The notes beneath the pieces are model-generated. The model was given only the letters and a program-made list of their open reading frames with translations, made no database searches and was not told the origin of the DNA. From contig NZ_FOET01000008.1 of the NCBI RefSeq assembly GCF_900110735.1, positions 155,933-219,932 on the forward strand: 64,000 nt of DNA, given 5' to 3'. Origin of the DNA: Streptomyces radiopugnans (GTDB taxonomy: Bacteria; Actinomycetota; Actinomycetes; Streptomycetales; Streptomycetaceae). Shown here in pieces: positions 53,858 through 61,637 of this stretch; within the stretch, counting starts at the first letter, position 1; every line of letters begins with the position of its first letter. The position numbers and the translations under genes are program-made.

Positions 53858-55078
53858 ATGGCGGATGTCTTCGGCAAAGAACGGTCGGCTCTCCACCGCC
53901 TGGTGGCGCAGAGCGCCTCCCGGCCCTACTACCGCCCCCTCACGGCCCGGGGCGCGGAGGTCGAACTCGACGGCCGCACGGTGGTCATGGCCGGGTGCAA
54001 CGACTACCTGGGGCTGTCGGCCGACCCCCGGGTGACCGAGGCCGCCGCCCGCGCGCTGCGCCGGTACGGCGTCTCCTGCTCGGGCTCGCGCGTGCTCAAC
54101 GGCACGCTCGCGCTCCACGAGGAACTGGAGGGCCGGCTGGCCGCGTTCGTCGGCGGCGAGGCCGCGCTGGTGACCACCACCGGCTTCCAGGCCAACCTCG
54201 CGCTCGCCGCCCTGCTGGACGAACGCGACGCCGTCTTCGCCGACATGTCCAACCACGCCTCGCTGGTGGACGCCGTACGGCTGGGCGGCGCCGCCCACCA
54301 CCGCTACCGCCACCGCGACCTCGGGCATCTCGGCCGTCTGCTGGCCGCCTCCGAGCCCGGCCGCGGCAGGCTGATCGTCACCGACGGCATGTTCTCCATG
54401 GAGGGCGACCTGTGCCCGCTGCCGGGCATCGTGGAACTGGCCCGGCGCCACGGCGCCCGGCTGGTGGTGGACGGCGCCCACGACATCGGCCTGCTGGGCG
54501 CCCGCGGACGCGGCGTGAGCGAGCACTTCGGGCTGATCGGCGAGGTGGATCTGGTCACCGGGACGCTGTCGAAGTGCTTCGGCTCCGTCGGCGGAATGCT
54601 GGTCGGCCCCGCCTCCGTCGTCGAGCACCTGCGCCACAGCGCCCGCTCCGTCCTCTTCTCGGCCGCGATGCCGCCGGCCTCGGCGGCCGCCGCCCTGGCC
54701 TCGCTTCGCATCATCGAGTCCGAACCGGAGCGCCGGCGGCGGGTGTTCGGCCACGCCCGGCGGCTGCTCGCGGGGCTGCGGTCGCTCGGCTGGGACACCG
54801 GCGACTCCACCACCCCGGTGGTGCCGGTGTACGTGGGCGACTCGCGGCTGTGCCTGCGGGTGTGGCAGGAGCTGCTGGACGCCGGGGTGTTCACCAACGC
54901 CGTGGTGGCGCCGGCCGTGGCCCGCAACCGGGCGCTGATCCGGGTGACCCCCCAGGCGATCCACACCGACGACCACATCAGCCGCGTACTGGACGCCTTC
55001 GCCAGGGTACGGCGCGGGCTGGGCCCGCTCCTGCCGGCGCCGGGCGTCCCGGGGCGGCCCGAGGCGGTGGTGGCGTGA
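53858..55078 (+). CDS. Alpha-oxoamine synthase, serine-palmitoyltransferase-like
   Basis: A 406-residue PLP enzyme of the AONS family. Substrate/cofactor residues are His133 (SNHASL), Asp205/His208 (VVDGAHDIG) and Schiff-base Lys239 in GTLSKCFGSVGG. The blocks GRGVSEHFGLIGEVDLVTGTLSK and the C-terminal MWQ/VWQELLDAGVFTN resemble bacterial serine palmitoyltransferase more than KBL or BioF. The usual DEAH is DGAH, an unusual change next to the cofactor. It would condense an amino acid with an acyl-ACP/CoA to a 3-ketosphinganine-like product. ATG follows GGGGAA; first gene of a coupled four-gene operon. Confidence 0.85.
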   Translation: MADVFGKERSALHRLVAQSASRPYYRPLTARGAEVELDGRTVVMAGCNDYLGLSADPRVTEAAARALRRYGVSCSGSRVLNGTLALHEELEGRLAAFVGGEAALVTTTGFQANLALAALLDERDAVFADMSNHASLVDAVRLGGAAHHRYRHRDLGHLGRLLAASEPGRGRLIVTDGMFSMEGDLCPLPGIVELARRHGARLVVDGAHDIGLLGARGRGVSEHFGLIGEVDLVTGTLSKCFGSVGGMLVGPASVVEHLRHSARSVLFSAAMPPASAAAALASLRIIESEPERRRRVFGHARRLLAGLRSLGWDTGDSTTPVVPVYVGDSRLCLRVWQELLDAGVFTNAVVAPAVARNRALIRVTPQAIHTDDHISRVLDAFARVRRGLGPLLPAPGVPGRPEAVVA

Positions 55079-56322
55079 GCACCTCCCCCGCGCGCCCTGC
55101 GCGCCCCGCGCCCACCGCGAGCGCCCCTCCCGTCTCCTCCGCGCCCCTCACCGTCCGCCCGGTGCGCGGCCGTGCGGACACCGCCGCCTTCGCCGCCCTC
55201 CCCGGCGCCCTGCACCGCGGCGACCCGTACCGGGTGCCGTCCGCCGGGAGCGACCAGCGGGCCCTGATCGACCGGCGGCGCAACCCGTTCTTCGAGGTCG
55301 GCACGGCCGAGCTGTTCCTCGCCCGCCGGGGCCGGAAGGCGGTCGGACGGATCGCCGCCGCGGTCGACTCCCGCTACCAGGCTCTCCACGACGCGCGCGG
55401 CGGCCTGTTCGGCCTCTTCGAGTGCGCCGACGACCCCCGCGCGGCGGCCGCCCTCTTCGACGCGGCCGCCGCCTGGCTGCGCGAGCGCGGACTGGAGACG
55501 ATGCTCGGCCCGCTGGGCTTCTCCGTCCACGACGAGTGCGGGGTCCTCGTCGAGGGCTTCGACGGCCCGCCCACCGTGATGATGCCGTACAACCCCGCCT
55601 ACTACCCGGCCCTGTACGCCGCCTGCGGTCTGGCCAAGGCCAAGGACCTGCTGTCCTGGCGCGTCCCGGTGCCGCCCGGCGGCGAGCCGCCCGAGGCCGC
55701 CGCCCGCGCGGCCCGGTGGGCCGCGGACGCGCCGGACGTACGGCTGCGGCCGCTGGACCCCCGCCGCCGGGAGGCCGACCTGGCCGCCGTCCGCGACATC
55801 TACACCGACGCCTGGTCCGGCAACTACGCCTCCGTCCCCATGACCGGCCGCGAGTTCTCCCACGCGATGGAGCGGCTGCGGCCGCTGGTACGGCCGGAAC
55901 TGGTGTGGTTCGCCGAGGTGCGCGGCGAACCGGTCGCCTTCACCTTCTGGCTGCCCGACGCCAACCAGGCACTGCGCGCCGCCCGCGACATGCTCCTGGG
56001 ACGGTTGCGCACGGCCCGGGCCGCCCGCCGCATCGACCGGGCCCGGGTGATCCTCACCGGTGTCAGGGCCGCCCACCGCGCCCGCGGGCTGACCGCCGCG
56101 CTGCTCGCCGAGGCCCAGCGGGCGGCCTTCCGCCTGGGGTACACCGAGAGCGAGTTCTCCTGGCTCCTGGAGGACAACCGCGACGCCAACCGCTACGCCG
56201 AGGCCTTCGGCGGCGTCCTCCACCGCAGGCACCGCCTCTACCGGCGCGATCTCGCCCCGCGCCCGGCCCCCGCGGCCGTCCCCGCGCCGGCCGCCCCGCA
56301 CGTCCCCGGAGCCCGCCGGTGA
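55075..56322 (+). CDS. YghO/bacterial-ceramide-synthase-like N-acyltransferase
   Basis: A 415-residue GNAT-superfamily-type protein. The blocks LTVRPVRGRADTAAFAALP, RRNPFFEVGTAELFLARRG, GRIAAAVDSRYQALHD and PTVMMPYNPAYYPALYAACGLAKAKDLLSW are the YghO-like family to which the bacterial ceramide synthase (bCerS) of Caulobacter belongs. It would N-acylate the sphingoid base with a fatty acyl chain. The GTG overlaps the preceding stop (GTGA). The N-terminal ~25 residues are Pro/Ala/Ser-rich and C-terminal tail Ala/Pro-rich. Assignment to this family is confident; the specific ceramide activity is inferred. Confidence 0.75.
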   Translation: MSTSPARPARPAPTASAPPVSSAPLTVRPVRGRADTAAFAALPGALHRGDPYRVPSAGSDQRALIDRRRNPFFEVGTAELFLARRGRKAVGRIAAAVDSRYQALHDARGGLFGLFECADDPRAAAALFDAAAAWLRERGLETMLGPLGFSVHDECGVLVEGFDGPPTVMMPYNPAYYPALYAACGLAKAKDLLSWRVPVPPGGEPPEAAARAARWAADAPDVRLRPLDPRRREADLAAVRDIYTDAWSGNYASVPMTGREFSHAMERLRPLVRPELVWFAEVRGEPVAFTFWLPDANQALRAARDMLLGRLRTARAARRIDRARVILTGVRAAHRARGLTAALLAEAQRAAFRLGYTESEFSWLLEDNRDANRYAEAFGGVLHRRHRLYRRDLAPRPAPAAVPAPAAPHVPGARR

Positions 56323-57386
56323 GATACCTGGTCACCGGCGCCACCGGCTTCGTCGGCACCCGTCTGGTGCGCCGGCTGCTGGAGGAGGGCCACACCGTCG
56401 CCGCACTGGTACGGGACCCGGCCCGGGCCCGGCTCCCGGCGGCGGTGGAGCCGCTGGGCGGCGACCTCGCGGACGGCCGCGGCCTGAGCCGGGCCGCCGC
56501 CTGGGGCGCCGACCGCGTGATCCACCTGGCCGGCGCCGTCCGGGCCGCACCGGGGAGCGGCTGCGGCGGTTACGCCTCCGTCAACGCCGGCGGCACCCGC
56601 CGCCTGTGCCGGGCCCTGGCCGCCCTGCCGCGCCCGCCCCGCCTGGTCCACTGCTCCTCCCTGGCCGCCGCCGGGCCCTCCCCGCCCGGCCGGCCGCGCC
56701 GCGAGGACGACCCGCCCGCACCGGTGTCGGCGTACGGCCGCAGCAAGCTCGCCGGCGAGGAGGAACTGCGCGCCGTGTCCGCCGCCGTGCCCGGCACCGT
56801 CGTCCGCCCGCCGATCGTCTACGGCCCCGGCGACGCCGACTTCCTGCCCGCACTGCTCGCCACGGTGCGCGGCGGCGTGCTGCCCGTGTGCGGCTTCGGC
56901 CCGCGCCGCTGCTCGCTGATCCACGTCGACGACCTGTGCCGCGTCCTGCTCGCCGCGGCCGACCGCGGCTCCACCGTCGGCCCCCGCCCCTCCTCCCGCG
57001 GGATCTACCACGCCGGCGACGGCACCGGGCACCGCTGGCAGGACCTCGCGGCGGCCGTGGCGAAGCTGACCGGCCACCGCCCGCCCACCACCGTCCCCCT
57101 CCCCCGCCCGGTGGCGTACGCCGCCGCCTGGGGCGCCGAGACGGCCGCGCGGGTACGGGGGCGGCCGTCGGTGCTCTGCCGCGACAAGGTCCGCGAACTG
57201 GCCCGCCCCGCCTGGATCTGCGGCCACGAGCGGGCCGCCCGCGAACTCGGCTTCACCCCCGAAGTCTTCTGGCCCGCGGGCCTCGCCGACGCCCTGCGCA
57301 CCGTGCCCGGCGCCTGGCCCGACCGGCCCGGCCGGCCCGGCACCACCCCCGCACCGGCATCCGCCCCCGAGAGGAACCAGCGTTGA
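56319..57386 (+). CDS. NAD(P)-dependent epimerase/reductase (extended SDR)
   Basis: A 355-residue extended short-chain dehydrogenase. Nucleotide-binding GATGFVG at 7-13, Ser113/Ser114 in HCSSLAAAG, and the catalytic Tyr139xxxLys143 (SAYGRSKLAGEEEL) are present. In ceramide loci the analogous enzyme (CerR) reduces the 3-ketosphinganine carbonyl; here this is inferred from position. It overlaps the previous gene by 4 bases (GTGA) and the next (TTGA). The last ~30 residues are Pro/Ala-rich and probably disordered. Confidence 0.8.
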   Translation: MRYLVTGATGFVGTRLVRRLLEEGHTVAALVRDPARARLPAAVEPLGGDLADGRGLSRAAAWGADRVIHLAGAVRAAPGSGCGGYASVNAGGTRRLCRALAALPRPPRLVHCSSLAAAGPSPPGRPRREDDPPAPVSAYGRSKLAGEEELRAVSAAVPGTVVRPPIVYGPGDADFLPALLATVRGGVLPVCGFGPRRCSLIHVDDLCRVLLAAADRGSTVGPRPSSRGIYHAGDGTGHRWQDLAAAVAKLTGHRPPTTVPLPRPVAYAAAWGAETAARVRGRPSVLCRDKVRELARPAWICGHERAARELGFTPEVFWPAGLADALRTVPGAWPDRPGRPGTTPAPASAPERNQR

Positions 57387-58063
57387 CACCCCGGCTCCGC
57401 ACCACCCAGCCCCGCACCACCCGGCCCCGCAGCCGCCGAGCCGAACACCTGCGGGCCTCCCCGCCCCTGTTCCGCTCCCCGTTCCTGGACCGCCTCACCC
57501 GCGTCCACCCGGCCGTGCCCGCCGCCCTGTACGGCCCCCTGGCCGTCCTGCTCGCCGTCCTGGCCGCACCCCGCCTGGGCTGGGCGGCCCTGGCCGGGCA
57601 CGCCCTGCTCGGCTACGTGCTGTGGACGCTGACGGAGTACTGGGTGCACCGGGCCCTCTTCCACCTGACCCCCCGCAGCGCGCGCGGCAGACGGCTGCAC
57701 TGGCTGGTGCACGGCGTCCACCACGACCACCCCGACGACCCGCGCCGCCTGGTCATGCCGCCCCTGGCCAGCCTGGTGCTGACCGGCATCCCCTTCGCCG
57801 CCCTCCACCTGGTCCTGGACGGCGGCGCGGCCAACGCCGTCGCCGCCGGGTTCACCGCCGGATACGTCCTCTACGACGAACTGCACTTCCTCCTGCACCG
57901 CCCCGGCCCGCCCACCGCGCTCGGACGCCGTCTGCGCAGGCACCACCTGCGGCACCACTTCCAGGACGACAGCCGCGGCTTCGGGGTGAGCTGCCCCTAC
58001 TGGGACCACGTCTTCGGCACCGCGCCGGAGGGTACGGCGGCGGGCGGGGCGGCGGCGCGCTGA
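57383..58063 (+). CDS. Membrane sterol-desaturase/fatty-acid hydroxylase family protein
   Basis: A 226-residue membrane protein of the fatty-acid hydroxylase superfamily with its histidine clusters: HRALFH, HGVHHDH, HFLLHR and HHLRHHF, which bind the di-iron centre, and hydrophobic segments at ~45-85, ~125-150. The family hydroxylates or desaturates sterols, fatty acids or sphingoid bases. In this operon it could hydroxylate C4 or a fatty-acid carbon of the ceramide-like lipid. The TTG start (57383) overlaps the SDR stop, with GAGAGGAA 6 bases upstream. Basic N-terminal tail. Confidence 0.82.
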   Translation: MTPRLRTTQPRTTRPRSRRAEHLRASPPLFRSPFLDRLTRVHPAVPAALYGPLAVLLAVLAAPRLGWAALAGHALLGYVLWTLTEYWVHRALFHLTPRSARGRRLHWLVHGVHHDHPDDPRRLVMPPLASLVLTGIPFAALHLVLDGGAANAVAAGFTAGYVLYDELHFLLHRPGPPTALGRRLRRHHLRHHFQDDSRGFGVSCPYWDHVFGTAPEGTAAGGAAAR

Positions 58064-58135
58064 CGCCGGGCCCGCGCCAGGCGGCGGACGCGGGCCCGTG
58101 ACGGAAGCCGGAGCGAGGAGCGCGGCCGAGAGGCC

Positions 58136-59359
58136 TCAGACCGCCCGGAGCACCACGGACACGTTGTGGCCGCCGAACCCGAAGGAGTTGCTGACGGCCG
58201 CGCCGACGCGCTGCTCGCGCACCGCCTTGGTCACCAGATCGATGTCGAACTCCGGCGCCGGCGCGTCGGTGTTGGCCGTCGGCGGCACGGCGGACCGTTC
58301 GATGCTCAGGACCGTGAGCACCGCCTCCACCGCGCCCGCGGCGCCCAGCGAGTGCCCCAGGACCCCCTTGGCCGACGTAACGCTCGGACCGTGTCCGAAG
58401 ACCCTGGCGATCATGCTCGCCTCCGCCGCGTCGCCCAGCGGGGTGGAGGTGGCGTGCGCGTTGACGTGGTCGACGTCCCCCGGCCCCAGGTCCGCGTCCG
58501 CCAGCGCCGCGGTCACCGCCAGTTCCGCGAACCGGCCCTCGGGGTGCGGCGCGGTGGGGTGGAGCGCGTCGGTGCTGGTGCCGCAGCCGGCCAGCAGGGC
58601 GCGTGGGCGCACACCGCGCGCCCGCGCGTCCGCCGCCCGCTCCAGCACCAGGACGGCGGCGGCCTCGGCCATGACGAACCCGTCGCTGTCCGCCGCGAAC
58701 GGCCGCGACGCCGCCGCCGGATCACCGGTGCGGGCGGACAGCGCCCCGGCCCGCTGGAACCCGGACACCACCAGGGGCGTGACCGCGGCCTCCGTACCGC
58801 CCGCCAGAACGACGTCGCACAGACCGGCGGCCAGCCAGTCGCGCGCCACCGCCAGCGCACTGGCCCCCGAGGCGCAGGCCGTGGAGACCGCCAGGCTCGG
58901 CCCGCGCGCCCCCAGGGCGAGCGCGACCTCCCCGGCCGCCATGTTCGGCAGCAGCCTCGGGATGACCACCGGCGACACCGCCTCGGCCCCCTCCCGCCGC
59001 ATCCGGGCGAACTCCGCCTCCCAGGTGCCGGCGCCGCCCAGGCTGCACCCGACGGCCGTGCCCACCCGGACCCCGTCCCAGGCGGACGGGTCCAGCCGCG
59101 CGTCCCGCAGCGCCTCGTCGGCCGCCGCCAGCGCGATCCGCGTGAACCGGTCCTGACGCCACAACTGCCGCCGCCGCGCCCGGTCGGCGACCTCCACCTC
59201 GGGGGCGCGGCAGCTGAAGTCGACCGGTAGACCGGCCAGTTCGGCGTCGCGGGACGCCGTGGGAGCGGCGGCGCAGACCCGGCGCCAGGTCTCCTCCACC
59301 CCGGCCCCGGCCGGGGTGACCGCACCCAGGCCGGTCACCGCGATGTCCGCGCGGGTCAC
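58136..59359 (-). CDS. Beta-ketoacyl-ACP synthase (KAS II-like)
   Basis: A 407-residue elongating condensing enzyme with catalytic Cys162 (VSTACASGASAL), His302 (VNAHATSTPLGD) and His336 with Lys331 (SAKGVLGHSLGAAG). It adds malonyl-ACP units. No chain-length factor or ketoreductase partner is next to it, so it is not a type II PKS pair. The GTG overlaps the ACP stop by 4 bases, so KAS and ACP are co-translated. The operon converges on the oxoamine-synthase operon. It probably prepares or extends a dedicated acyl-ACP. Confidence 0.88.
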   Translation of the reverse strand: MTRADIAVTGLGAVTPAGAGVEETWRRVCAAAPTASRDAELAGLPVDFSCRAPEVEVADRARRRQLWRQDRFTRIALAAADEALRDARLDPSAWDGVRVGTAVGCSLGGAGTWEAEFARMRREGAEAVSPVVIPRLLPNMAAGEVALALGARGPSLAVSTACASGASALAVARDWLAAGLCDVVLAGGTEAAVTPLVVSGFQRAGALSARTGDPAAASRPFAADSDGFVMAEAAAVLVLERAADARARGVRPRALLAGCGTSTDALHPTAPHPEGRFAELAVTAALADADLGPGDVDHVNAHATSTPLGDAAEASMIARVFGHGPSVTSAKGVLGHSLGAAGAVEAVLTVLSIERSAVPPTANTDAPAPEFDIDLVTKAVREQRVGAAVSNSFGFGGHNVSVVLRAV

Positions 59360-59613
59360 CGCGGAGCCACCGCCGTACCCGCGCCCCACGCGGCCTCGAC
59401 CGCGTCGGCGATCTCCCCCAGCGTCGTGTCCAGGGTGATCTGGTCGTCGCCGAACGGCACGCCGGTGCTCTCCCGCAGGGTCAGGGCGAACTCGACCCGC
59501 CCCAGGGAGTCCAGGTCGATCTCCTCCAGCGTGGCGCCGGGCGACAGCTCGCCCTCGGTGAACTGGAACTTGCCGACCAGGATGTCCGCAACGACGCCGT
59601 ATGCCTTGCCCAT
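59356..59613 (-). CDS. Acyl carrier protein
   Basis: An 85-residue ACP with phosphopantetheine Ser36 in IDLDSLGRVEF and an acidic helical body. A specialised ACP is typical beside bacterial serine palmitoyltransferase genes, where it delivers the acyl chain. The ATG at 59613 follows AGGAGG 4 bases upstream and defines the start; the longer frame is non-homologous. First gene of the ACP-KAS pair. Confidence 0.92.
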   Translation of the reverse strand: MGKAYGVVADILVGKFQFTEGELSPGATLEEIDLDSLGRVEFALTLRESTGVPFGDDQITLDTTLGEIADAVEAAWGAGTAVAPR

Positions 59614-59751
59614 CGGGCCTCCTCGCGCGCTCAACTCGGGCCGGCCGGAACCGGCCCCCTTCCGCGCCCCATCCTTGTGGCTCGGCACGGCCCGGCCGGG
59701 AGCGGAGCGGCCCGGTAAGCGCATTTCACCCGTACGAGGCAGCAGGCTCCG

Positions 59752-59813
59752 GCGGACACCGCTCGGGCCCGGCCCTCCGGTCTGCCGGAGGGCCGGGCCC
59801 GAGCGGTGTCCGC
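59752..59813 (-). terminator. 29-bp perfect hairpin terminator
   Basis: Arms 59752-59780 and 59785-59813 are exact complements, with a TCTG loop. It lies 32 bases beyond the KGG gene stop and 139 bases before the ACP start, the longest perfect stem in the window. Confidence 0.9.
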
Positions 59814-59844
59814 GCCCGCGGGCGCGGTTCGAGCGAGGCGGGAG

Positions 59845-60153
59845 TTACCGCTGGCCGCCGCCGCTGTTCTGGCCGCCCTTGCGGCCGGCCTCGGAGGCCT
59901 TCTCGCGGTCGTTGGCGAAGTTGCCGCCGCTCTCGTGGCCACCCTGGCGGCCCGCCTCCGCGGCGCGCTGCGGGTCGTTGGCGAAGTTGCCGCCGCTCTC
60001 GTGACCGCCCTTGCGACCGGCCTCGGCCGCACGCTCACGGTCGTTGGCGAAGTTACCGCCGCTCTCGTGACCGCCCTGGCGGCCCGCCTCGGCCGCACGC
60101 TCACGGTCGTTGGCGAAGTTACCGGGGTTGTTGGAGTTGCTGGACGCAGCCAT
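59845..60153 (-). CDS. KGG-repeat (con-10/GsiB-like) stress protein
   Basis: A 102-residue, very hydrophilic protein of four 22-residue repeats GNFANDRERAAEAGRQGGHESG, each containing the KGG/QGG glycine motif of general stress proteins of the GsiB/Con-10 type. Such proteins are desiccation- or stress-induced and intrinsically disordered. The ATG at 60153 follows GGGAG. Two dyads (60233-60249 and 60301-60317) lie upstream as candidate control sites. Confidence 0.92.
   Translation of the reverse strand: MAASSNSNNPGNFANDRERAAEAGRQGGHESGGNFANDRERAAEAGRKGGHESGGNFANDPQRAAEAGRQGGHESGGNFANDREKASEAGRKGGQNSGGGQR
59860..60123. repeat. Four tandem 66-bp repeats in the KGG gene
   Basis: Exact arithmetic (4 x 66 = 264 bases) of near-identical units encoding 22 residues each. 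Not CRISPR: contiguous, coding and without spacers. Confidence 0.9.
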
Positions 60154-60232
60154 GACTGCTCCCTTCACTCGTTGTCTTGCAGGTCCCTTCGCAACATCGG
60201 GTGCCCGACCGGATCCGGCGCAATCACCACAA

Positions 60233-60249
60233 ACCACACTAAATGTGGT
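60233..60249. promoter_or_regulatory. Dyad ACCACA-CTAAA-TGTGGT upstream of the KGG gene
   Basis: A perfect 6-bp inverted repeat with a 5-base AT-rich spacer, 80-96 bases upstream of the KGG start. Confidence 0.45.
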
Positions 60250-60300
60250 CCATGTTCAGGATTGCCGCCTCCCACATGCCGTCAACTCCCGCGCAGTACA

Positions 60301-60317
60301 CGGAACCCTGGGTTCCG
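60301..60317. promoter_or_regulatory. Palindrome CGGAACCC-T-GGGTTCCG
   Basis: A perfect 8-bp dyad around one base in the divergent gap between the KGG and SUMF1-fold genes. It is either an operator or an RNA leader hairpin. Confidence 0.45.
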
Positions 60318-60399
60318 CAGCGAGCGGCGGCCGAAACCGTCGCGCGCGGCATCCGCTGGGGCACCGGCCCCGACAAGGGCTTGCTAGGCTCGCCCGCCC

Positions 60400-61089
60400 A
60401 TGGACACCGACACGGAGGACGGCACGCCGATCGCCGTACCGCCGGGGCGGGTGACGCTGTCGGACCGCCGCACACAGCGCAGTTGGCCGGTCGACCTCGC
60501 GCCCTACCGGATCGCACCCCTTCCCGTCACCCGGGCCCGGTACGCGCAGGTCACCGGCTCGCCGCCCGAAGCCGCGCACGGCGGCCGCCTGCCCGTCGAG
60601 GGCGTCTCATGGCTGGACGCGGTCCGGTTCTGCAACGCCCTGTCCCTGCGTGAGGGGCTGGCCCCCGCCTACCGCCTCCCCCCGGACGGCGACGGGGACG
60701 GCACGGGCGTCGAGTGGGACGAGCGCGCCGACGGTTACCGGCTGCCGACCGAGGCCGAGTGGGAGTACGCCTGCCGCGCGGGCACGGCCGGTCCGCGCTA
60801 CGGCCCACTCGACGAGATCGCCTGGCACCGCGGCAACTCCGGCGGGCGCGTCCGCGCCGTGGGCGGCAGGCGGCCCAACGACTGGGGCCTGTACGACATG
60901 CTCGGCAACGTCTGGGAGTGGTGCTGGGACCGCTACGACCCCGAGGTCTACGGCGCCTACCGGGTACTGCGCGGCGGCGGGTGGTTCGACGAGCCCTGGA
61001 GCTGCCGGGCATCGGTGCGCCGCCGCAGTCACCCGTCCCTGCGGATCGACGACGTGGGCTTCCGCCTCGCCCGCTCCCTTCCTCGCTGA
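60400..61089 (+). CDS. SUMF1/formylglycine-enzyme-fold protein, probably not a sulfatase activator
   Basis: A 229-residue protein with the SUMF1 core: PLPVTRARYAQV, VEGVSWLDAVRFCNALS, YRLPTEAEWEYACRAGT, WGLYDMLGNVWEWCWDRY and RVLRGGGWFDEPWSCRASVRRRSHP. In formylglycine-generating enzymes the last block holds two active-site cysteines (LCHDSYC). Here the first is replaced (WFDEPWSC), so only one remains. The fold is also used in sulfoxide synthases and other roles. The ATG at 60400 is 9 bases after TAGGCT and lacks a Shine-Dalgarno, so likely leaderless. Confidence 0.82.
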   Translation: MDTDTEDGTPIAVPPGRVTLSDRRTQRSWPVDLAPYRIAPLPVTRARYAQVTGSPPEAAHGGRLPVEGVSWLDAVRFCNALSLREGLAPAYRLPPDGDGDGTGVEWDERADGYRLPTEAEWEYACRAGTAGPRYGPLDEIAWHRGNSGGRVRAVGGRRPNDWGLYDMLGNVWEWCWDRYDPEVYGAYRVLRGGGWFDEPWSCRASVRRRSHPSLRIDDVGFRLARSLPR

Positions 61090-61219
61090 CGCGCGGCGCG
61101 GGAGGGACGCGGCCGCTGCCCGCCGAGGGATCTTCAAAGTATTATGAGCTGCTTGGCACACTTTTCTGGAGAGTGGCGGAGAACCGGTCCGCCCGGCACG
61201 GCTGTTAGCGTCCGAGCAC

Positions 61220-61591
61220 ATGGACGACAACGTGTACACGGGCAAGGCCGGGCCGGACGCGGCGCTGGACCGGGGCTGGCTGCTGGGCCACTTCAAGGAC
61301 GCGGGCGATCCCCGGCACAGCGAGGCGCTGGAGATCAAGTGGGGCGTCCACCCGCGCGGCGAGCGGCGGCGGCAGTGGGTGCGCGGCGAGGAGCGCACCA
61401 CCTTCCAGATCCTGGTCGAGGGCCGTTTCCGCGTCGAGTTCCCCGGCCGCAGCGTCGTCCTGGCCGAGCGGGGCGACTACGTGGTGTGGGGCCGGGGCGT
61501 GGACCACTCCTGGGTCGCCGAGGAGGACTCGACGCTGCTGACGGTCCGCTGGCCGTCCGTCCCCGGCTACGCGCTGCCGCCGCAGGAGTGA
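61220..61591 (+). CDS. Cupin-fold protein
   Basis: A 123-residue single-domain cupin. The beta-barrel pattern EALEIKWGVHPRGERR, TTFQILVEGRFRVEFPG, VVLAERGDYVVWGRGVDHSWVAEEDSTLLTVRWPS has the G(X)5HXH-like positions degenerate (VDHSW retains one His). Relatives in Streptomyces are sometimes misnamed signal peptidase. Role unknown. ATG 8 bases after TAGCGT, no Shine-Dalgarno: probably leaderless. Confidence 0.65.
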   Translation: MDDNVYTGKAGPDAALDRGWLLGHFKDAGDPRHSEALEIKWGVHPRGERRRQWVRGEERTTFQILVEGRFRVEFPGRSVVLAERGDYVVWGRGVDHSWVAEEDSTLLTVRWPSVPGYALPPQE

Positions 61592-61637
61592 GCCCCCTCC
61601 CCCGCCCGGCCGCCGCCCGGCCCGCGCCCGGCGGGCC

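Noticed and set aside
58136..59613. KAS plus ACP considered as a type II polyketide cluster
   Set aside because: No chain-length factor (KS-beta with Gln), cyclase or aromatase is present and neighbours are lipid-type enzymes.
59860..60123. Regular 66-bp repeats considered as a CRISPR array
   Set aside because: The units are contiguous, translate in one frame and have no unique spacers; they are the KGG protein repeats.
60400..61089. SUMF1-fold gene as a genuine formylglycine-generating enzyme
   Set aside because: One of the two active-site cysteines is missing and no sulfatase is nearby.
61220..61591. Signal-peptidase label for the 123-residue protein
   Set aside because: No membrane helix or Ser-Lys dyad; the sequence has a cupin barrel pattern.
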